Source: an uncultured Actinomycetes bacterium (GTDB taxonomy: Bacteria > Actinomycetota > Actinomycetes > S36-B12 > UBA10799). Taken from it: a stretch of DNA of 64,000 nt. The notes beneath the pieces were generated by a model. That model made no database searches. It was not told the origin of the DNA and saw only the letters and a program-made list of their open reading frames with translations. Of this stretch, positions 52,302 through 60,237 are shown in pieces. How positions within the stretch are numbered: position 1 is the stretch's first letter; every line of letters begins with the position of its first letter. Both the position numbers and the translations under genes were made by a program. The stretch covers positions 744,001-808,000 of the forward strand of contig CAMPEQ010000011.1 in assembly GCA_946803585.1 (NCBI GenBank), read 5' to 3'.

Positions 52302-53176
52302 TGCAGTTCCTCGCTGACGTCCAGTTCCAATCCAACTGGCTAGAGATCCTCAGCTCTCCGTTCATGCGAACGGCCTTTATTGCTGGCGTTCTGGTGGCGG
52401 TCGCCGCCGGCCTAGTCGGCTACTTCGTGATCGTTCGCGGAAGTATGTTTGCCTCCCATGCTCTTGCCCACATCGGCTTTCCAGGCGCGACTGGCGCAGC
52501 ATTGGTGGGCGGCTCGATCTTTGCGGGGTTGGTGGCCTTCACAGTCGTTGGTGCGGTTGCGATCGGACTGCTCGGGAAGCGGGCAAGCGACCGGGAGATC
52601 GCCACGGGAACGGTGCTGGCATTCGCTACTGCTCTCGGTGTTCTGTTCGCATCTCTAGCCAGTGAGAACACCTCAACCGTGACGAACATCCTGTTCGGCA
52701 ATCTGTTGGCGATTCCCTCCGATCAGTTGGTCATCTTCGCCGTGTTCCTGGGGGTGTTGGCGATCGCCCTACTCGTTATCTTTCGCCCATTGGTGTTCGC
52801 CTCGATCGACCCGGCTGTCGCGGAGGCCAAGGGTGTTCCCGTTAAGGGCCTAGGGATTGCCTTCATGGTGTTACTCGCACTCGTCGTCAGTATGGCCGTG
52901 ACGGTAGTTGGCGTGCTGCTCATCTTCGCCCTGCTCGTTACCCCCGCTGCTGCGGCTCTGAGGTTCACCGCACGTCCAGGATGGGTGATCTTCTGGAGCG
53001 CGACGATCGGGGTTGTCTCAGTAGCGGTCGGTCTCGTGATTGCCGCAATGATCAATCTTCCCCCTAGCTTCTTCATTGTCGCGGTTGCCTTCCTCGTCTG
53101 GGTCGTCGCAGCGGCGACGCGTCGGGAGCGGCGAGTCGCAGTTCCCGCAGGTGGGCACACTGCCACCATCAATTGA
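52301..53176 (+). CDS. znuB: Zinc ABC transporter permease
   Basis: A 291-residue ABC-3 family permease of about eight helices, with GSMFASHALAHIGFPGATGAALVGG (first cytoplasmic coupling region) and LLIFALLVTPAAAALRFTARPG near residue 210. GTG 52301 overlaps the znuC stop by one base. The -35 box of the next promoter (TTGACA, 53173-53178) contains its stop codon, so the downstream Zur-controlled unit is packed right against it. Confidence 0.93.
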   Translation: MQFLADVQFQSNWLEILSSPFMRTAFIAGVLVAVAAGLVGYFVIVRGSMFASHALAHIGFPGATGAALVGGSIFAGLVAFTVVGAVAIGLLGKRASDREIATGTVLAFATALGVLFASLASENTSTVTNILFGNLLAIPSDQLVIFAVFLGVLAIALLVIFRPLVFASIDPAVAEAKGVPVKGLGIAFMVLLALVVSMAVTVVGVLLIFALLVTPAAAALRFTARPGWVIFWSATIGVVSVAVGLVIAAMINLPPSFFIVAVAFLVWVVAAATRRERRVAVPAGGHTATIN

Positions 53177-53201
53177 CACTGATTATCATTATCAGTAACG
53201 T
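53173..53201 (+). promoter_or_regulatory. Zur box within the promoter of the His-rich protein gene
   Basis: TTGACA (53173-53178) and TAACGT (53196-53201) are 17 bases apart, and ACTGATTATCATTATCAGT (53178-53196), a 19-base palindrome with one mismatched pair, fills the spacer. The reverse strand reads TGATAATGATAATCA, a classic Fur/Zur-type box. The geometry copies that of the znuA promoter. Confidence 0.82.
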
Positions 53202-53253
53202 CCTCAAGTGAGACGTGAGTAGATGCTCACGTACGCGACGATTGGGGAATCAA

Positions 53254-53505
53254 GTGAGCGATAGACATCCAGCGGCCGATCATGAGCACCTGCCGGGAGA
53301 TGGTCACGAGACGGTCGAGCACGACGGTCACGTTGATCATATTCACAATGGTGAGAAGCACACTGAAGAGGTGATTCACGAGAACCACGACGGTGTTCAC
53401 ACCGAGGGTGACGGTCACGAGACCGTAGAACACGATGGACACATCGATCACATCCACGATGGACATCGTCATCACCAACACGGTGATCACGTCCACGAAC
53501 ACTAG
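53254..53505 (+). CDS. Cytoplasmic His-rich metal-binding protein
   Basis: An 83-residue protein with 24 His (29 percent) and many Asp/Glu, no signal peptide, no Cys and no membrane helix. It contains an internal duplication: GDGHETVEHDGHVDHIHNG (about 15-33) and GDGHETVEHDGHIDHIHDG (about 52-70), ending in GHRHHQHGDHVHEH. It should bind several zinc (or nickel/copper) ions and act as a store or delivery protein. GTG 53254 is placed after GGGG; in-frame codons upstream are not His-rich and carry the end of the promoter. It is expressed from a Zur-box promoter and is probably co-transcribed with the permease genes that follow. Confidence 0.8.
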   Translation: MSDRHPAADHEHLPGDGHETVEHDGHVDHIHNGEKHTEEVIHENHDGVHTEGDGHETVEHDGHIDHIHDGHRHHQHGDHVHEH

Positions 53506-53580
53506 TGCCGCTGCGCGTGCTCGACTGCATTCGTACCTGGGCACGCGCGGTTAACCACAGCAAGTGAGTCAACCCTGGAT

Positions 53581-54687
53581 TTGAACGACAAGGTGGCGCA
53601 TAATCGCGTGGTGTCTAACCCCACTTCCGAACGGACTAGCGAGTCCGAGGACGGTGCTGACTCCCGCCTCCCGGAAGCGGCGCATACGGAAGGTTCGGCA
53701 AATGCTGACGAGGCGGTGGCGTCGCCGAAGTCCCAGCGTTGGCGGCCGGGCCCAGTTGAGTTTCTCCTGGTGGGCATTGTGCTCGTTGTTGTCTTTCGGG
53801 GACAGCTCGAGGCGCTCTTCGATCAGCCCGCATGGCAGACCGGCGCAACGATCTTTGTTGCGATCATCTGGCAGGCGCTCCCATTCCTGGCGCTTGGTGT
53901 CGTGCTCTCCGGCGTGATCACGGCCTACATTCCAGCAAGCTTCTGGCAGCGAGCACTGCCAAAGCGTCAAGGCCTCGCGGTGCCGGTCGCCGGTGCTGCC
54001 GGGATCGTTTTGCCGGGCTGCGAGTGCGCCTCAGTTCCGGTATCTGGCGGGTTGATGAGCCGAGGCGTCGCACCCTCGGCGGCGTTGGCGTTCCTACTCT
54101 CGTCACCGGCGATCAACCCAGTCGTGCTGGTCTCAACGTTCGTTGCGTTTCCGGGTGTCCCGCAGATGGCGGTTGGGCGACTGATCGCCGGGCTCGGTGC
54201 AGCCATGTTGATGGGTTGGCTCTGGATGCGCTTCGGTAAGAACGACTGGATCCGCATCCCCGATCGCAGCCACCTCCACGCCGACACCAAATGGAAGACC
54301 TTCCGACAAACTGCCTCCCACGACTTCCTGCACGCGGGTGGGTTCCTGGTCGTGGGTGCGTTGGCCGCGGCAGCACTGAACGTCCTAGTGCCGACTGAAG
54401 TTCTTGAAACGCTTGGCGGCAACCCGGTGCTGTCGATCCTGATCATGGCAGCACTCGCCGTCATTTTGTGTCTGTGTTCGGAGGCCGATGCGTTCGTGGC
54501 AGCGAGCCTGACCCAGTTCTCGCTGACCTCACGCCTGGTATTCCTCGTGGTCGGGCCGATGGTCGATCTCAAGCTGATCGCTTTACAGGGCGGAACCTTC
54601 GGGAGATCATTCGTTCTCCGCTTCGCCCCGGCGACCTTTGTGGTTGCGGTTGGGGTTGCGTCATTAGTTGGGTGGTGGCTGTTTTGA
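53581..54687 (+). CDS. UPF0718/YraQ-family permease
   Basis: A protein of about 360 residues: a long polar N-terminus (about 1-55), then about eight helices in two sets, with the family motifs LPGCECASVPVSGGLMSRGVAP, AFLLSSPAINPVVLVST and CLCSEADAFVAASL. Members are paired with TIGR03943 proteins in many bacteria, as with B. subtilis ycgR-ycgQ; the transported substrate is unknown. The start is uncertain: TTG 53581, GTG 53593 and GTG 53608/53611 are all open, none with a strong ribosome site. It lies 75 bases after the His-rich gene and overlaps the next gene. Confidence 0.86.
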   Translation: MNDKVAHNRVVSNPTSERTSESEDGADSRLPEAAHTEGSANADEAVASPKSQRWRPGPVEFLLVGIVLVVVFRGQLEALFDQPAWQTGATIFVAIIWQALPFLALGVVLSGVITAYIPASFWQRALPKRQGLAVPVAGAAGIVLPGCECASVPVSGGLMSRGVAPSAALAFLLSSPAINPVVLVSTFVAFPGVPQMAVGRLIAGLGAAMLMGWLWMRFGKNDWIRIPDRSHLHADTKWKTFRQTASHDFLHAGGFLVVGALAAAALNVLVPTEVLETLGGNPVLSILIMAALAVILCLCSEADAFVAASLTQFSLTSRLVFLVVGPMVDLKLIALQGGTFGRSFVLRFAPATFVVAVGVASLVGWWLF

Positions 54688-55508
54688 CTCGGGAGATCCA
54701 AGCCCTACTACTCGTGATGCTCGGTAGTGCCACTCTTCGAATATCCACGACTGACATCTTCTTGCGCTACGTCAAGGAGTCCTTCCGGCCGTTCCCGTTC
54801 GCCACGGGGTTGCTGCTCTTGATGCTGGGGATATGGGCAGTTGTTGATATTTGGCGTGAGGATCGCGCTGCCCGCCAGGCAGCCGATTCCGCTGCGGCAC
54901 AGGACGGGCAGGCACCTCACGGTGCGGATCTGTCTGAGGAGGGCCACTCCAACAACGGCCACTCCGACGCCAGCCACTCCGATGATGGACACTCCCACGG
55001 CGGTATGCGAATAGCCTGGCTGCTCATTTTGCCCGTCGCGGCAATCGCGCTCATTGCGCCGCCATCGTTGGGTGCCTTCACCGCGGAGCGGGCTGAATCG
55101 ACGGTCTCCTCAAGTTATGACAGTTACGAGTATCCGGCGCTCCCGTCGACAGATCCGGTTCCCCTTGCAGTGAGCGAGTTTGCTGAGCGAGCGGTGTGGG
55201 ACAACAAGCGATCACTCGAAGGTCGAGAGGTTGAGTTAACCGGATTCGTATCAAACCCCGGAAAACGCGGGATGAGTAATCCTGATGCCCCGTGGTACCT
55301 CAGCCGACTCACGCTGGCATGCTGCGCGGCCGATGCAAGCGCGATCAAGATCGAGGCAGTCGGCGCCGAACCACTTCCCTCCGACACCTGGGTCAAGGTC
55401 ACGGGTACCTGGCTTCCGGGTGGCGAGACTGATACGGCCCGGGCCACCCCGTGGATTGAAGTCCACTCCGTCACGGAAATCCCAGAGCCCAAGAACACCT
55501 ACGAGTAG
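54675..55508 (+). CDS. TIGR03943 family membrane protein, partner of the UPF0718 permease
   Basis: About 277 residues: two N-terminal helices (about 5-22 and 36-55), a His-rich loop (about 70-112, with GHSNNGHSDASHSDDGHSHGG), a third helix (about 114-135), and a C-terminal extracytoplasmic OB-like domain with VELTGFVSN, LTLACCAADA (a vicinal Cys pair) and WVKVTGTW. The Cys pair and the His loop are candidate metal sites. It overlaps the end of the permease gene by 13 bases (GTG 54675) or 4 bases (TTG 54684), so the two proteins are made together. Confidence 0.86.
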   Translation: MAVLTREIQALLLVMLGSATLRISTTDIFLRYVKESFRPFPFATGLLLLMLGIWAVVDIWREDRAARQAADSAAAQDGQAPHGADLSEEGHSNNGHSDASHSDDGHSHGGMRIAWLLILPVAAIALIAPPSLGAFTAERAESTVSSSYDSYEYPALPSTDPVPLAVSEFAERAVWDNKRSLEGREVELTGFVSNPGKRGMSNPDAPWYLSRLTLACCAADASAIKIEAVGAEPLPSDTWVKVTGTWLPGGETDTARATPWIEVHSVTEIPEPKNTYE

Positions 55509-55522
55509 GGCTCGTACACTCT

Positions 55523-55552
55523 TGATGAAAACCATATTCAATAGTGTATGGT
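55523..55552 (+). promoter_or_regulatory. Zur box and leaderless promoter of the COG0523-like gene
   Basis: Positions 55523-55543 carry an imperfect palindrome with core TGAAAACCATATTCA; its reverse strand matches the mycobacterial Zur consensus TATTGAAAATNATTTTCATTA at about 18 of 21 positions. TATGGT (55547-55552) is a -10 box six bases before ATG 55559, so the transcript should be leaderless and Zur would bind just upstream of the -10 element. Confidence 0.72.
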
Positions 55553-55558
55553 CGCCAC

Positions 55559-56680
55559 ATGCGTTCCAACCACTCCGACGATGGGGAGATCACCGCCAGT
55601 TCGGCCGGACAGCGATTCCTCAAAGCCTCTAGCTCGGTACGTGTCGGAATAGCGACCGGCGTGTCAGCGGACGTGCTCTCGGGGCATGCTCGCGAACTAA
55701 GCAACAGCACCTTGGAGCCAGTGGTTCAGTACGTGTGCGTGTCAGCGACAGCTGGATTCGCGGTCGTCCGGCGGCATTGGATCGCCGGGCATGCACCTAA
55801 TGTCGATCTGATCGGCGAGGACCCCGACTGTGTTGGCTGCACGATCGCTGAAGACATCGTCAGGTCCGCCGACAATAATCGTGACGCCGGAATCGCCACG
55901 ATTGACGTGATCCTGCCTCCTGGTACCGATGCTGTCCACCTAGCGCAGCTGATTGATGCGCAAGAGACTCTGATGACCCACTACCACCGGGTCGTCTTGG
56001 ATTCGAAGACGATCGACGACGATGTTCGCAGTGATGCGGATATGACCACGACAAACATGGTCACGTGGGAGGGCGATCAACGGTGGGTAGCGCACACCAC
56101 GATTGGGCTCGTTGCGGCCGCCGATCAAGTCCTACTAACCGAGTCCGCTGATGAGGCCGCGCGCCAAATTGCCTTGGTCAACCACCTCAATCCGGAGGCT
56201 CGGATTTGCACGAGCCTTACCGAGCTACCTCAGACCAGCGGGCGTACCGCCGACAGCATTCCAGCCATGCGCAGAGCACCGTGGGCTCAAATGATCCCGT
56301 CCCCGGCTCAACATGGCTTCGAGTCCAGCGCGCTAGTCGAGCAGCGACGTTTTCATCCGCAGCGGCTACTTGCTGCCGTCGCGGAGGCTGCCGACCACGT
56401 GGTGCGAGTAGACGGAGATATCTGGTTGGCGAATCAGTCGCCAGTTCCATACCGATTGCATATCTCTGCGGGCATGGCCAGCCTCGATCCGATCGAGTTG
56501 GCGGTGACGTCGGATGGTGTCGTTCCTGCCAGCAACGTCACGGTGACGACCAACTCATATGCGACCTCGGATCTGCATCGGTCGGTCATCCAAGTGCTTC
56601 AACAGGCGCTACTCACTCCTACCGAACAGCACGCGGGACCTGACCTGTGGCGCACCTGGGACGATCCCTTCGCAACCTGA
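55559..56680 (+). CDS. COG0523/CobW-like protein lacking the GTPase P-loop
   Basis: A 373-residue protein related to the G3E metal-chaperone GTPases. The N-terminal strand VRVGIATGVSADVLSGH stands where family members have a GxxGxGKT P-loop, which is absent. Further parallels: CVGCTIAEDIVRS for the CxCC metal motif, LNPEARICTSLTEL for the region after NKxD (itself lost), and the C-terminal CobW domain with RRFHPQRLLAAV, VVRVDGDIWLANQ. It cannot bind GTP in the usual way. A Zur box in its promoter suggests a zinc-starvation role, such as metal transfer or regulation. Streptomycetes, as far as I recall, have similar P-loop-less relatives. Confidence 0.72.
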   Translation: MRSNHSDDGEITASSAGQRFLKASSSVRVGIATGVSADVLSGHARELSNSTLEPVVQYVCVSATAGFAVVRRHWIAGHAPNVDLIGEDPDCVGCTIAEDIVRSADNNRDAGIATIDVILPPGTDAVHLAQLIDAQETLMTHYHRVVLDSKTIDDDVRSDADMTTTNMVTWEGDQRWVAHTTIGLVAAADQVLLTESADEAARQIALVNHLNPEARICTSLTELPQTSGRTADSIPAMRRAPWAQMIPSPAQHGFESSALVEQRRFHPQRLLAAVAEAADHVVRVDGDIWLANQSPVPYRLHISAGMASLDPIELAVTSDGVVPASNVTVTTNSYATSDLHRSVIQVLQQALLTPTEQHAGPDLWRTWDDPFAT

Positions 56681-56732
56681 AGATTCACGACTGCGGATGG
56701 TGCTGAGGGCAAACCTGGCCTAGGCTGGGCCT

Positions 56733-57224
56733 ATGAAGGCTGGGCACGTCATAGGTGGTGTTTTGCTCGCCGGTGTCGCACTTGGTGGGTGTGGTGGCGC
56801 CGACAACTCGACCGCGCCCGAGTCAAGCTCAGGATTAGAGTTCACCGGTCTCCGGGGGGTGCCGATCGAGGATCAGACCTGCGATACAAATCAGCCAGGG
56901 ACTCTCGATTCGTCCACCCTTCCATCAGGATGGATCATCGGCCAAACCCCGATCACTTCAGCAACGATCTGCACGTCGATACCAGGAAGTAGTGACGCGA
57001 CCACCGTCGTTGTTCCCGACAATCAACTAGCGACCCTCACCGAGCTGCTGAGTCGCCCTGACTTGGTTGGGCAGGAGCCGATCCGGTGTCTGCGCTACGC
57101 CGAGGCACCCCGCGGCGTCGTCGCTGTGCAAGGCAATGGTCAACCGATGGCGGTCCATATTCCGACCAACGAGTGTGGCTTCTATCAGCCCGAGATCACC
57201 GAATTCTTTGGTTCGCTTGCTTAG
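56733..57224 (+). CDS. Putative lipoprotein of unknown function
   Basis: A 163-residue protein with a short signal peptide and lipobox LGGC (Cys near residue 20), followed by a Ser-rich linker and a domain with four further Cys (in DQTCDTN, ATICTS, IRCLRY, NECGF), probably forming two disulphides outside the membrane. No known family is recognised. TAGGCT (56721-56726) lies six bases before the ATG, so it is read from a leaderless message separate from the Zur-controlled gene upstream. Confidence 0.7.
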   Translation: MKAGHVIGGVLLAGVALGGCGGADNSTAPESSSGLEFTGLRGVPIEDQTCDTNQPGTLDSSTLPSGWIIGQTPITSATICTSIPGSSDATTVVVPDNQLATLTELLSRPDLVGQEPIRCLRYAEAPRGVVAVQGNGQPMAVHIPTNECGFYQPEITEFFGSLA

Positions 57225-57254
57225 CCACTCGAATTCGTTTGTTACCGTTCACAT

Positions 57255-57863
57255 ATGCGCAAAGTGACTTGGGTGGTTTTGGCCACCGCCTTCTTGATGC
57301 TGTTCACCTCGATCGGTGCGGCATCTGCTGCCCCAAAGGGATTCGTCAAGCACTCTGAGAAGAGCTGGACGTGGTTTGGGCCACGAGCGTGGGGCGCCGC
57401 CGAGGGGCCAAACGATATCTACATCAGCTCGCCAACTGGCAAGCAGTACTTGCACTATGGTGCTGGTGGCGCAGTCTGCTTCAGCCCAGGGGTCTACAAC
57501 GATCCAGCAGGTTTCTTCGCTTTTGTGCGCAACAGCTATATGGCCTCCGCGAAGCAAAACTTCAGCCTGTACAGCAAGGGAATCAAGCGGGCCCGCTACA
57601 CGAAGATCAAGCCAATCAAGAGCCTGGGGGCCAACTACGTTCGCCAGAAGGCCAAGTTCAAGGGTGTCCGTAAGGGCAAGCGCATCAAGGGTGAGATGAC
57701 GCTGGACTTCTTCGCCGTTAGCGGTGGAGTGTGCGGCAACCGTCAGCAGGTTCGCTCTGCTCCAGCAAAGGGATTCAAGAAGTCGCGTAAGCAACTGCGG
57801 CAGGTCCAGAAGCACATCTTTGGCCCAAAGGACTACACCGGGATTTCAGGGATCAACGGCTAG
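57255..57863 (+). CDS. Secreted basic protein of unknown function
   Basis: A 202-residue exported protein: signal peptide (about 1-26, ending ASA), an N-terminal domain with aromatic residues (SWTWFGPRAWGAAEGPNDIYISSP) and two Cys (about 75 and 157), and a Lys-rich segment (about 110-145) including KAKFKGVRKGKRIKG. Similar Lys-rich wording occurs in the protease at 59076-60116. It may bind teichoic acid-like polymers, nucleic acid or the cell wall. TACCGT (57243-57248) is six bases before the ATG. Confidence 0.72.
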   Translation: MRKVTWVVLATAFLMLFTSIGAASAAPKGFVKHSEKSWTWFGPRAWGAAEGPNDIYISSPTGKQYLHYGAGGAVCFSPGVYNDPAGFFAFVRNSYMASAKQNFSLYSKGIKRARYTKIKPIKSLGANYVRQKAKFKGVRKGKRIKGEMTLDFFAVSGGVCGNRQQVRSAPAKGFKKSRKQLRQVQKHIFGPKDYTGISGING

Positions 57864-57880
57864 CTCGTACGCTGCGCAAC

Positions 57881-57914
57881 TCGCGCGACCAGTAGCTGGC
57901 TGGCTATCGCGCGA
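57881..57914. terminator. Possible bidirectional terminator hairpin
   Basis: TCGCGCGA occurs at 57881-57888 and again at 57907-57914; being self-complementary, the copies can form an 8-bp stem, with CCAGTAGCTGG as an inner hairpin. It lies between the convergent secreted-protein gene and marR and overlaps the last codons of marR. No T-tract follows on either strand. Confidence 0.35.
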
Positions 57915-58359
57915 TATCCCCGAGCGCTTTTGCGAGTTGGGTGAGATCGACGTCTTGCCAGTGATCGGTGACGTGGCGGCGCACACTTGCAAGATGTGTC
58001 GGGTACGCCTGTTTGAGCCGGTCGAGTCCGTGATCAGTCAGGGTGGCGTTCGACCCGCGCGCATCGCTCGCGCAGGTCACCCGCTCAATGAATCCCTCGG
58101 CTTCTAGACGGTTGGCCACACGGGTCATACCGCTCAGCGAAAGGTTGCAGTCGGCTGCCAAGTCCTTCATCCGGAGTTGACGCTCGGGCGCCTCGGATAG
58201 ATGAACCAATGCGAGGTACTCAACGAGTGGCAGTTTCTGCTCTCGAATGAGGTCGGCATCTAGTGCGCGGGGTAGGACAACCATGGCTCGGGTGAGCGCG
58301 CGAAAAGCAGACTCTTCAGCACGACTAAGTGGATCGTTTGTCGCAGTGTCGTCGGTCAT
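57904..58359 (-). CDS. MarR-family transcriptional regulator
   Basis: A 151-residue MarR/SlyA-type dimeric regulator: helix-turn-helix in MKDLAADCNLSLSGMTRVANRLEAEG (about 65-90) and the wing ERVTCASDARGSNATLTDHG. One Cys in the recognition region (DCNLS) and another at the wing could make it thiol-sensitive. TACTCT (58371-58366) six bases before ATG 58359 is a leaderless -10 box that abuts the first operator, so it should repress itself and the divergent reductase gene. Confidence 0.9.
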   Translation of the reverse strand: MTDDTATNDPLSRAEESAFRALTRAMVVLPRALDADLIREQKLPLVEYLALVHLSEAPERQLRMKDLAADCNLSLSGMTRVANRLEAEGFIERVTCASDARGSNATLTDHGLDRLKQAYPTHLASVRRHVTDHWQDVDLTQLAKALGDIAR

Positions 58360-58372
58360 GGCACCAGAGTAC

Positions 58373-58420
58373 TTGCTTGACAAAGCAACCTGTCAAGAGA
58401 ATACTTGCTTGACGAAGCAA
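58373..58420. promoter_or_regulatory. Twin MarR operators between divergent promoters
   Basis: TTGCTTGACAAAGCAA (58373-58388) and TTGCTTGACGAAGCAA (58405-58420) are two near-identical 6-4-6 palindromes, centred 32 bases apart (three helical turns, same DNA face). The first overlaps TTGACA (58377-58382), the -35 box of the reductase gene, with AATACT (58400-58405) as -10. Cooperative binding by MarR dimers is likely. Confidence 0.8.
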
Positions 58421-58445
58421 ATAGTCTGTTTGAGAGGATCACACA

Positions 58446-59003
58446 ATGACGAAGATCGGAATCATTCTTGGCAGCACCAGGCCAGGGCGCAATGGCAAGG
58501 CAGTCGCGGATTGGGTACTTGAGAATGCTCAGCGGCGCGACGATGCCGAGTATGAACTCGTAGATATCGCCGACTACGAGTTACCACTGTTCGACGAGCC
58601 GCTGCCCCCCGCGATGGAGCAGTACTCCCACCCCCACACCAAGAAGTGGTCCGAGAAGATCGCCTCCCTCGACGGCTACATCATGGTGGCAGCCGAGTAC
58701 AACCACGCGGTGCCAGGTGCTTTGAAGAACGCAATCGACTACCTGAATGTCGAATGGGGCAACAAGGCAGTCGGGTTTGTCAGCTACGGATCGGCTGGCG
58801 GTGTTCGCGCAGTCGAGCAGCTGCGTTTGATCGCCGGTGAGCTACGGATGGCCGACGTTCGCTCACAGGTCGCGCTGTCGCTGTTCACCGACTTTGAGCA
58901 GTTCAGTGACTTCAAGCCGGCGGAGCAGCACCTTGGGTCGTTGAGTAGCACCCTTGGCGAGGTCGTCGCTTGGAGTGATGCGCTTGCGCCATTGCGGAGC
59001 TAG
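58446..59003 (+). CDS. NADPH-dependent FMN reductase family oxidoreductase
   Basis: A 185-residue flavodoxin-like enzyme with the FMN phosphate loop LGSTRPGRNGKAVADW (about 9-24), the FMN contact AAEYNHAVPGALKNAIDY and SYGSAGGVRAVEQLR. Relatives reduce FMN, quinones, chromate or azo compounds with NADPH. It is divergent from marR and controlled by the twin operators, so the likely trigger is a quinone- or phenol-like stress compound. GAGAGG precedes the ATG at long spacing. Confidence 0.9.
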   Translation: MTKIGIILGSTRPGRNGKAVADWVLENAQRRDDAEYELVDIADYELPLFDEPLPPAMEQYSHPHTKKWSEKIASLDGYIMVAAEYNHAVPGALKNAIDYLNVEWGNKAVGFVSYGSAGGVRAVEQLRLIAGELRMADVRSQVALSLFTDFEQFSDFKPAEQHLGSLSSTLGEVVAWSDALAPLRS

Positions 59004-59037
59004 CGGTTCGGAGATAGCAGGTTAGCTCTAGGGAAGC

Positions 59038-59065
59038 GGCCATCCGTGCTCGTGGGCGGGTGGCC
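59038..59065. terminator. Possible terminator hairpin
   Basis: GGCCATCC (59038-59045) pairs with GGGTGGCC (59058-59065) with one G-T pair and a 12-base loop, between the ends of the convergent reductase and protease genes. There is no T-run, so termination would be weak. Confidence 0.35.
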
Positions 59066-59075
59066 AGGTGGCCCG

Positions 59076-60116
59076 TCAGCGATTGAGCCGACGGTACTTC
59101 TTCTTAGCCTTCTTTTTCGCCTTCTTCTTGGCTTTCTTCTTAGTCGCTTTGTCCCACGTGACGGCACACTTCTTCTTCTTCGCTTTAACGCCGCGGAACT
59201 TCGCTTTGAAAGTTCGGCACGTCTTCGTTGGGGTGGGGACCACTGTCGTGGAGGTGTTCGGTGCGATTCCAGTGGTCGATTGGATCCAACCCGCGACCGC
59301 GGAGGTTCGGGCATACACGCCGGGGTAGGCAGCCATCGCGCAGCCATTCCCCCAGGACACCACCCCGACGAGGGTCGACACCCCAGCCGATGAAACGAGC
59401 GGGCCACCAGAGTCGCCCTGGCACGCGTCAATCCCACCACCAGCTACTCCCGCGCACAACATGGTCTCTGCGTCGTAGCTGTAGCCGTAACTGCCGCACG
59501 CGCCCGCGGGACCGGCCAAGTCGCTGATGGAGGCACTGCGCAGGGTACTGGCGGCCTGGCCGCCATAGTTCAACGTGCCGAATCCGTGAACCTCCAGGGG
59601 CGCGTTCAGGCTAGGTGCGCCGGTATTGGCGTTGTAGCCCAGTGTGGTGGTCTCGAGCGACTTCTTGGTCCGAATTAGTGCGACATCGGTCTCGGAGAAG
59701 TAGGCGTTGTAGCTTGGGTGGACATTCACCGATTCCCAGGCGTTGTCTTCGGAAGAACCTGGCGCCCTAGAAGCTGGGTTGACGTACGCCTCGGAGGCGG
59801 CAACCTCGCCACCCGATTGCCCGTCGACACAGTGGGCCGCCGTCAGGATCCACCGCTGGCCGATTGCGGTACCACCGCACATGTACCAACCGCCGTTGTC
59901 ATACGGGAACAGCAACACGAACCAAGGTGTACTACCGCGATCTGCTGGCTGGCCACCAACAATCCGCGTAGTGGGCGCATCCGAGCGATCGACCTTCGTA
60001 AGCGCGTAGGTGACGGGAGCTTGGTCGCTTTCGTTGTTCGAGGCCTGTGCAGCGGCTGGAGTCGCAAGCAGTCCAATAGCGACGATGGCGGCAAGGAGAC
60101 CGCGCATCCGCCTCAT
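59076..60116 (-). CDS. Secreted trypsin-like (S1) serine protease with Lys-rich tail
   Basis: A 346-residue exported protease: signal peptide (about 1-25), pro-segment, mature start at [11 protein letters not shown], catalytic His in TAAHCVDG, Asp in ETDVALIRT, Ser in CQGDSGGPL, with paired Cys as in chymotrypsin-fold enzymes. After residue about 295 comes a Thr/Pro linker and a tail containing [14 protein letters not shown] and several KKKAKKK steps, which should bind anionic polymers at the cell surface. The start ATG 60116 has GAGGTGCGGAC upstream; a second ATG three codons on is possible. Confidence 0.9.
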   Translation of the reverse strand: MRRMRGLLAAIVAIGLLATPAAAQASNNESDQAPVTYALTKVDRSDAPTTRIVGGQPADRGSTPWFVLLFPYDNGGWYMCGGTAIGQRWILTAAHCVDGQSGGEVAASEAYVNPASRAPGSSEDNAWESVNVHPSYNAYFSETDVALIRTKKSLETTTLGYNANTGAPSLNAPLEVHGFGTLNYGGQAASTLRSASISDLAGPAGACGSYGYSYDAETMLCAGVAGGGIDACQGDSGGPLVSSAGVSTLVGVVSWGNGCAMAAYPGVYARTSAVAGWIQSTTGIAPNTSTTVVPTPTKTCRTFKAKFRGVKAKKKKCAVTWDKATKKKAKKKAKKKAKKKYRRLNR

Positions 60117-60237
60117 GTCCGCACCTCATTGCGCTACCGGTCGACCCTCGTTCGAGTGGGTATCGGCCGGAATATCAGTAGGGTTTAGCCTGGTACGGCA
60201 AACGGGTGACACATTCTTTGGTTAATTGGGGGCGACG

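Noticed and set aside
53254-53505. CRISPR-like or tandem DNA repeat at the His-rich gene
   Set aside because: The repeats are coding and arise from one protein-level duplication; spacing and number do not fit a CRISPR array.
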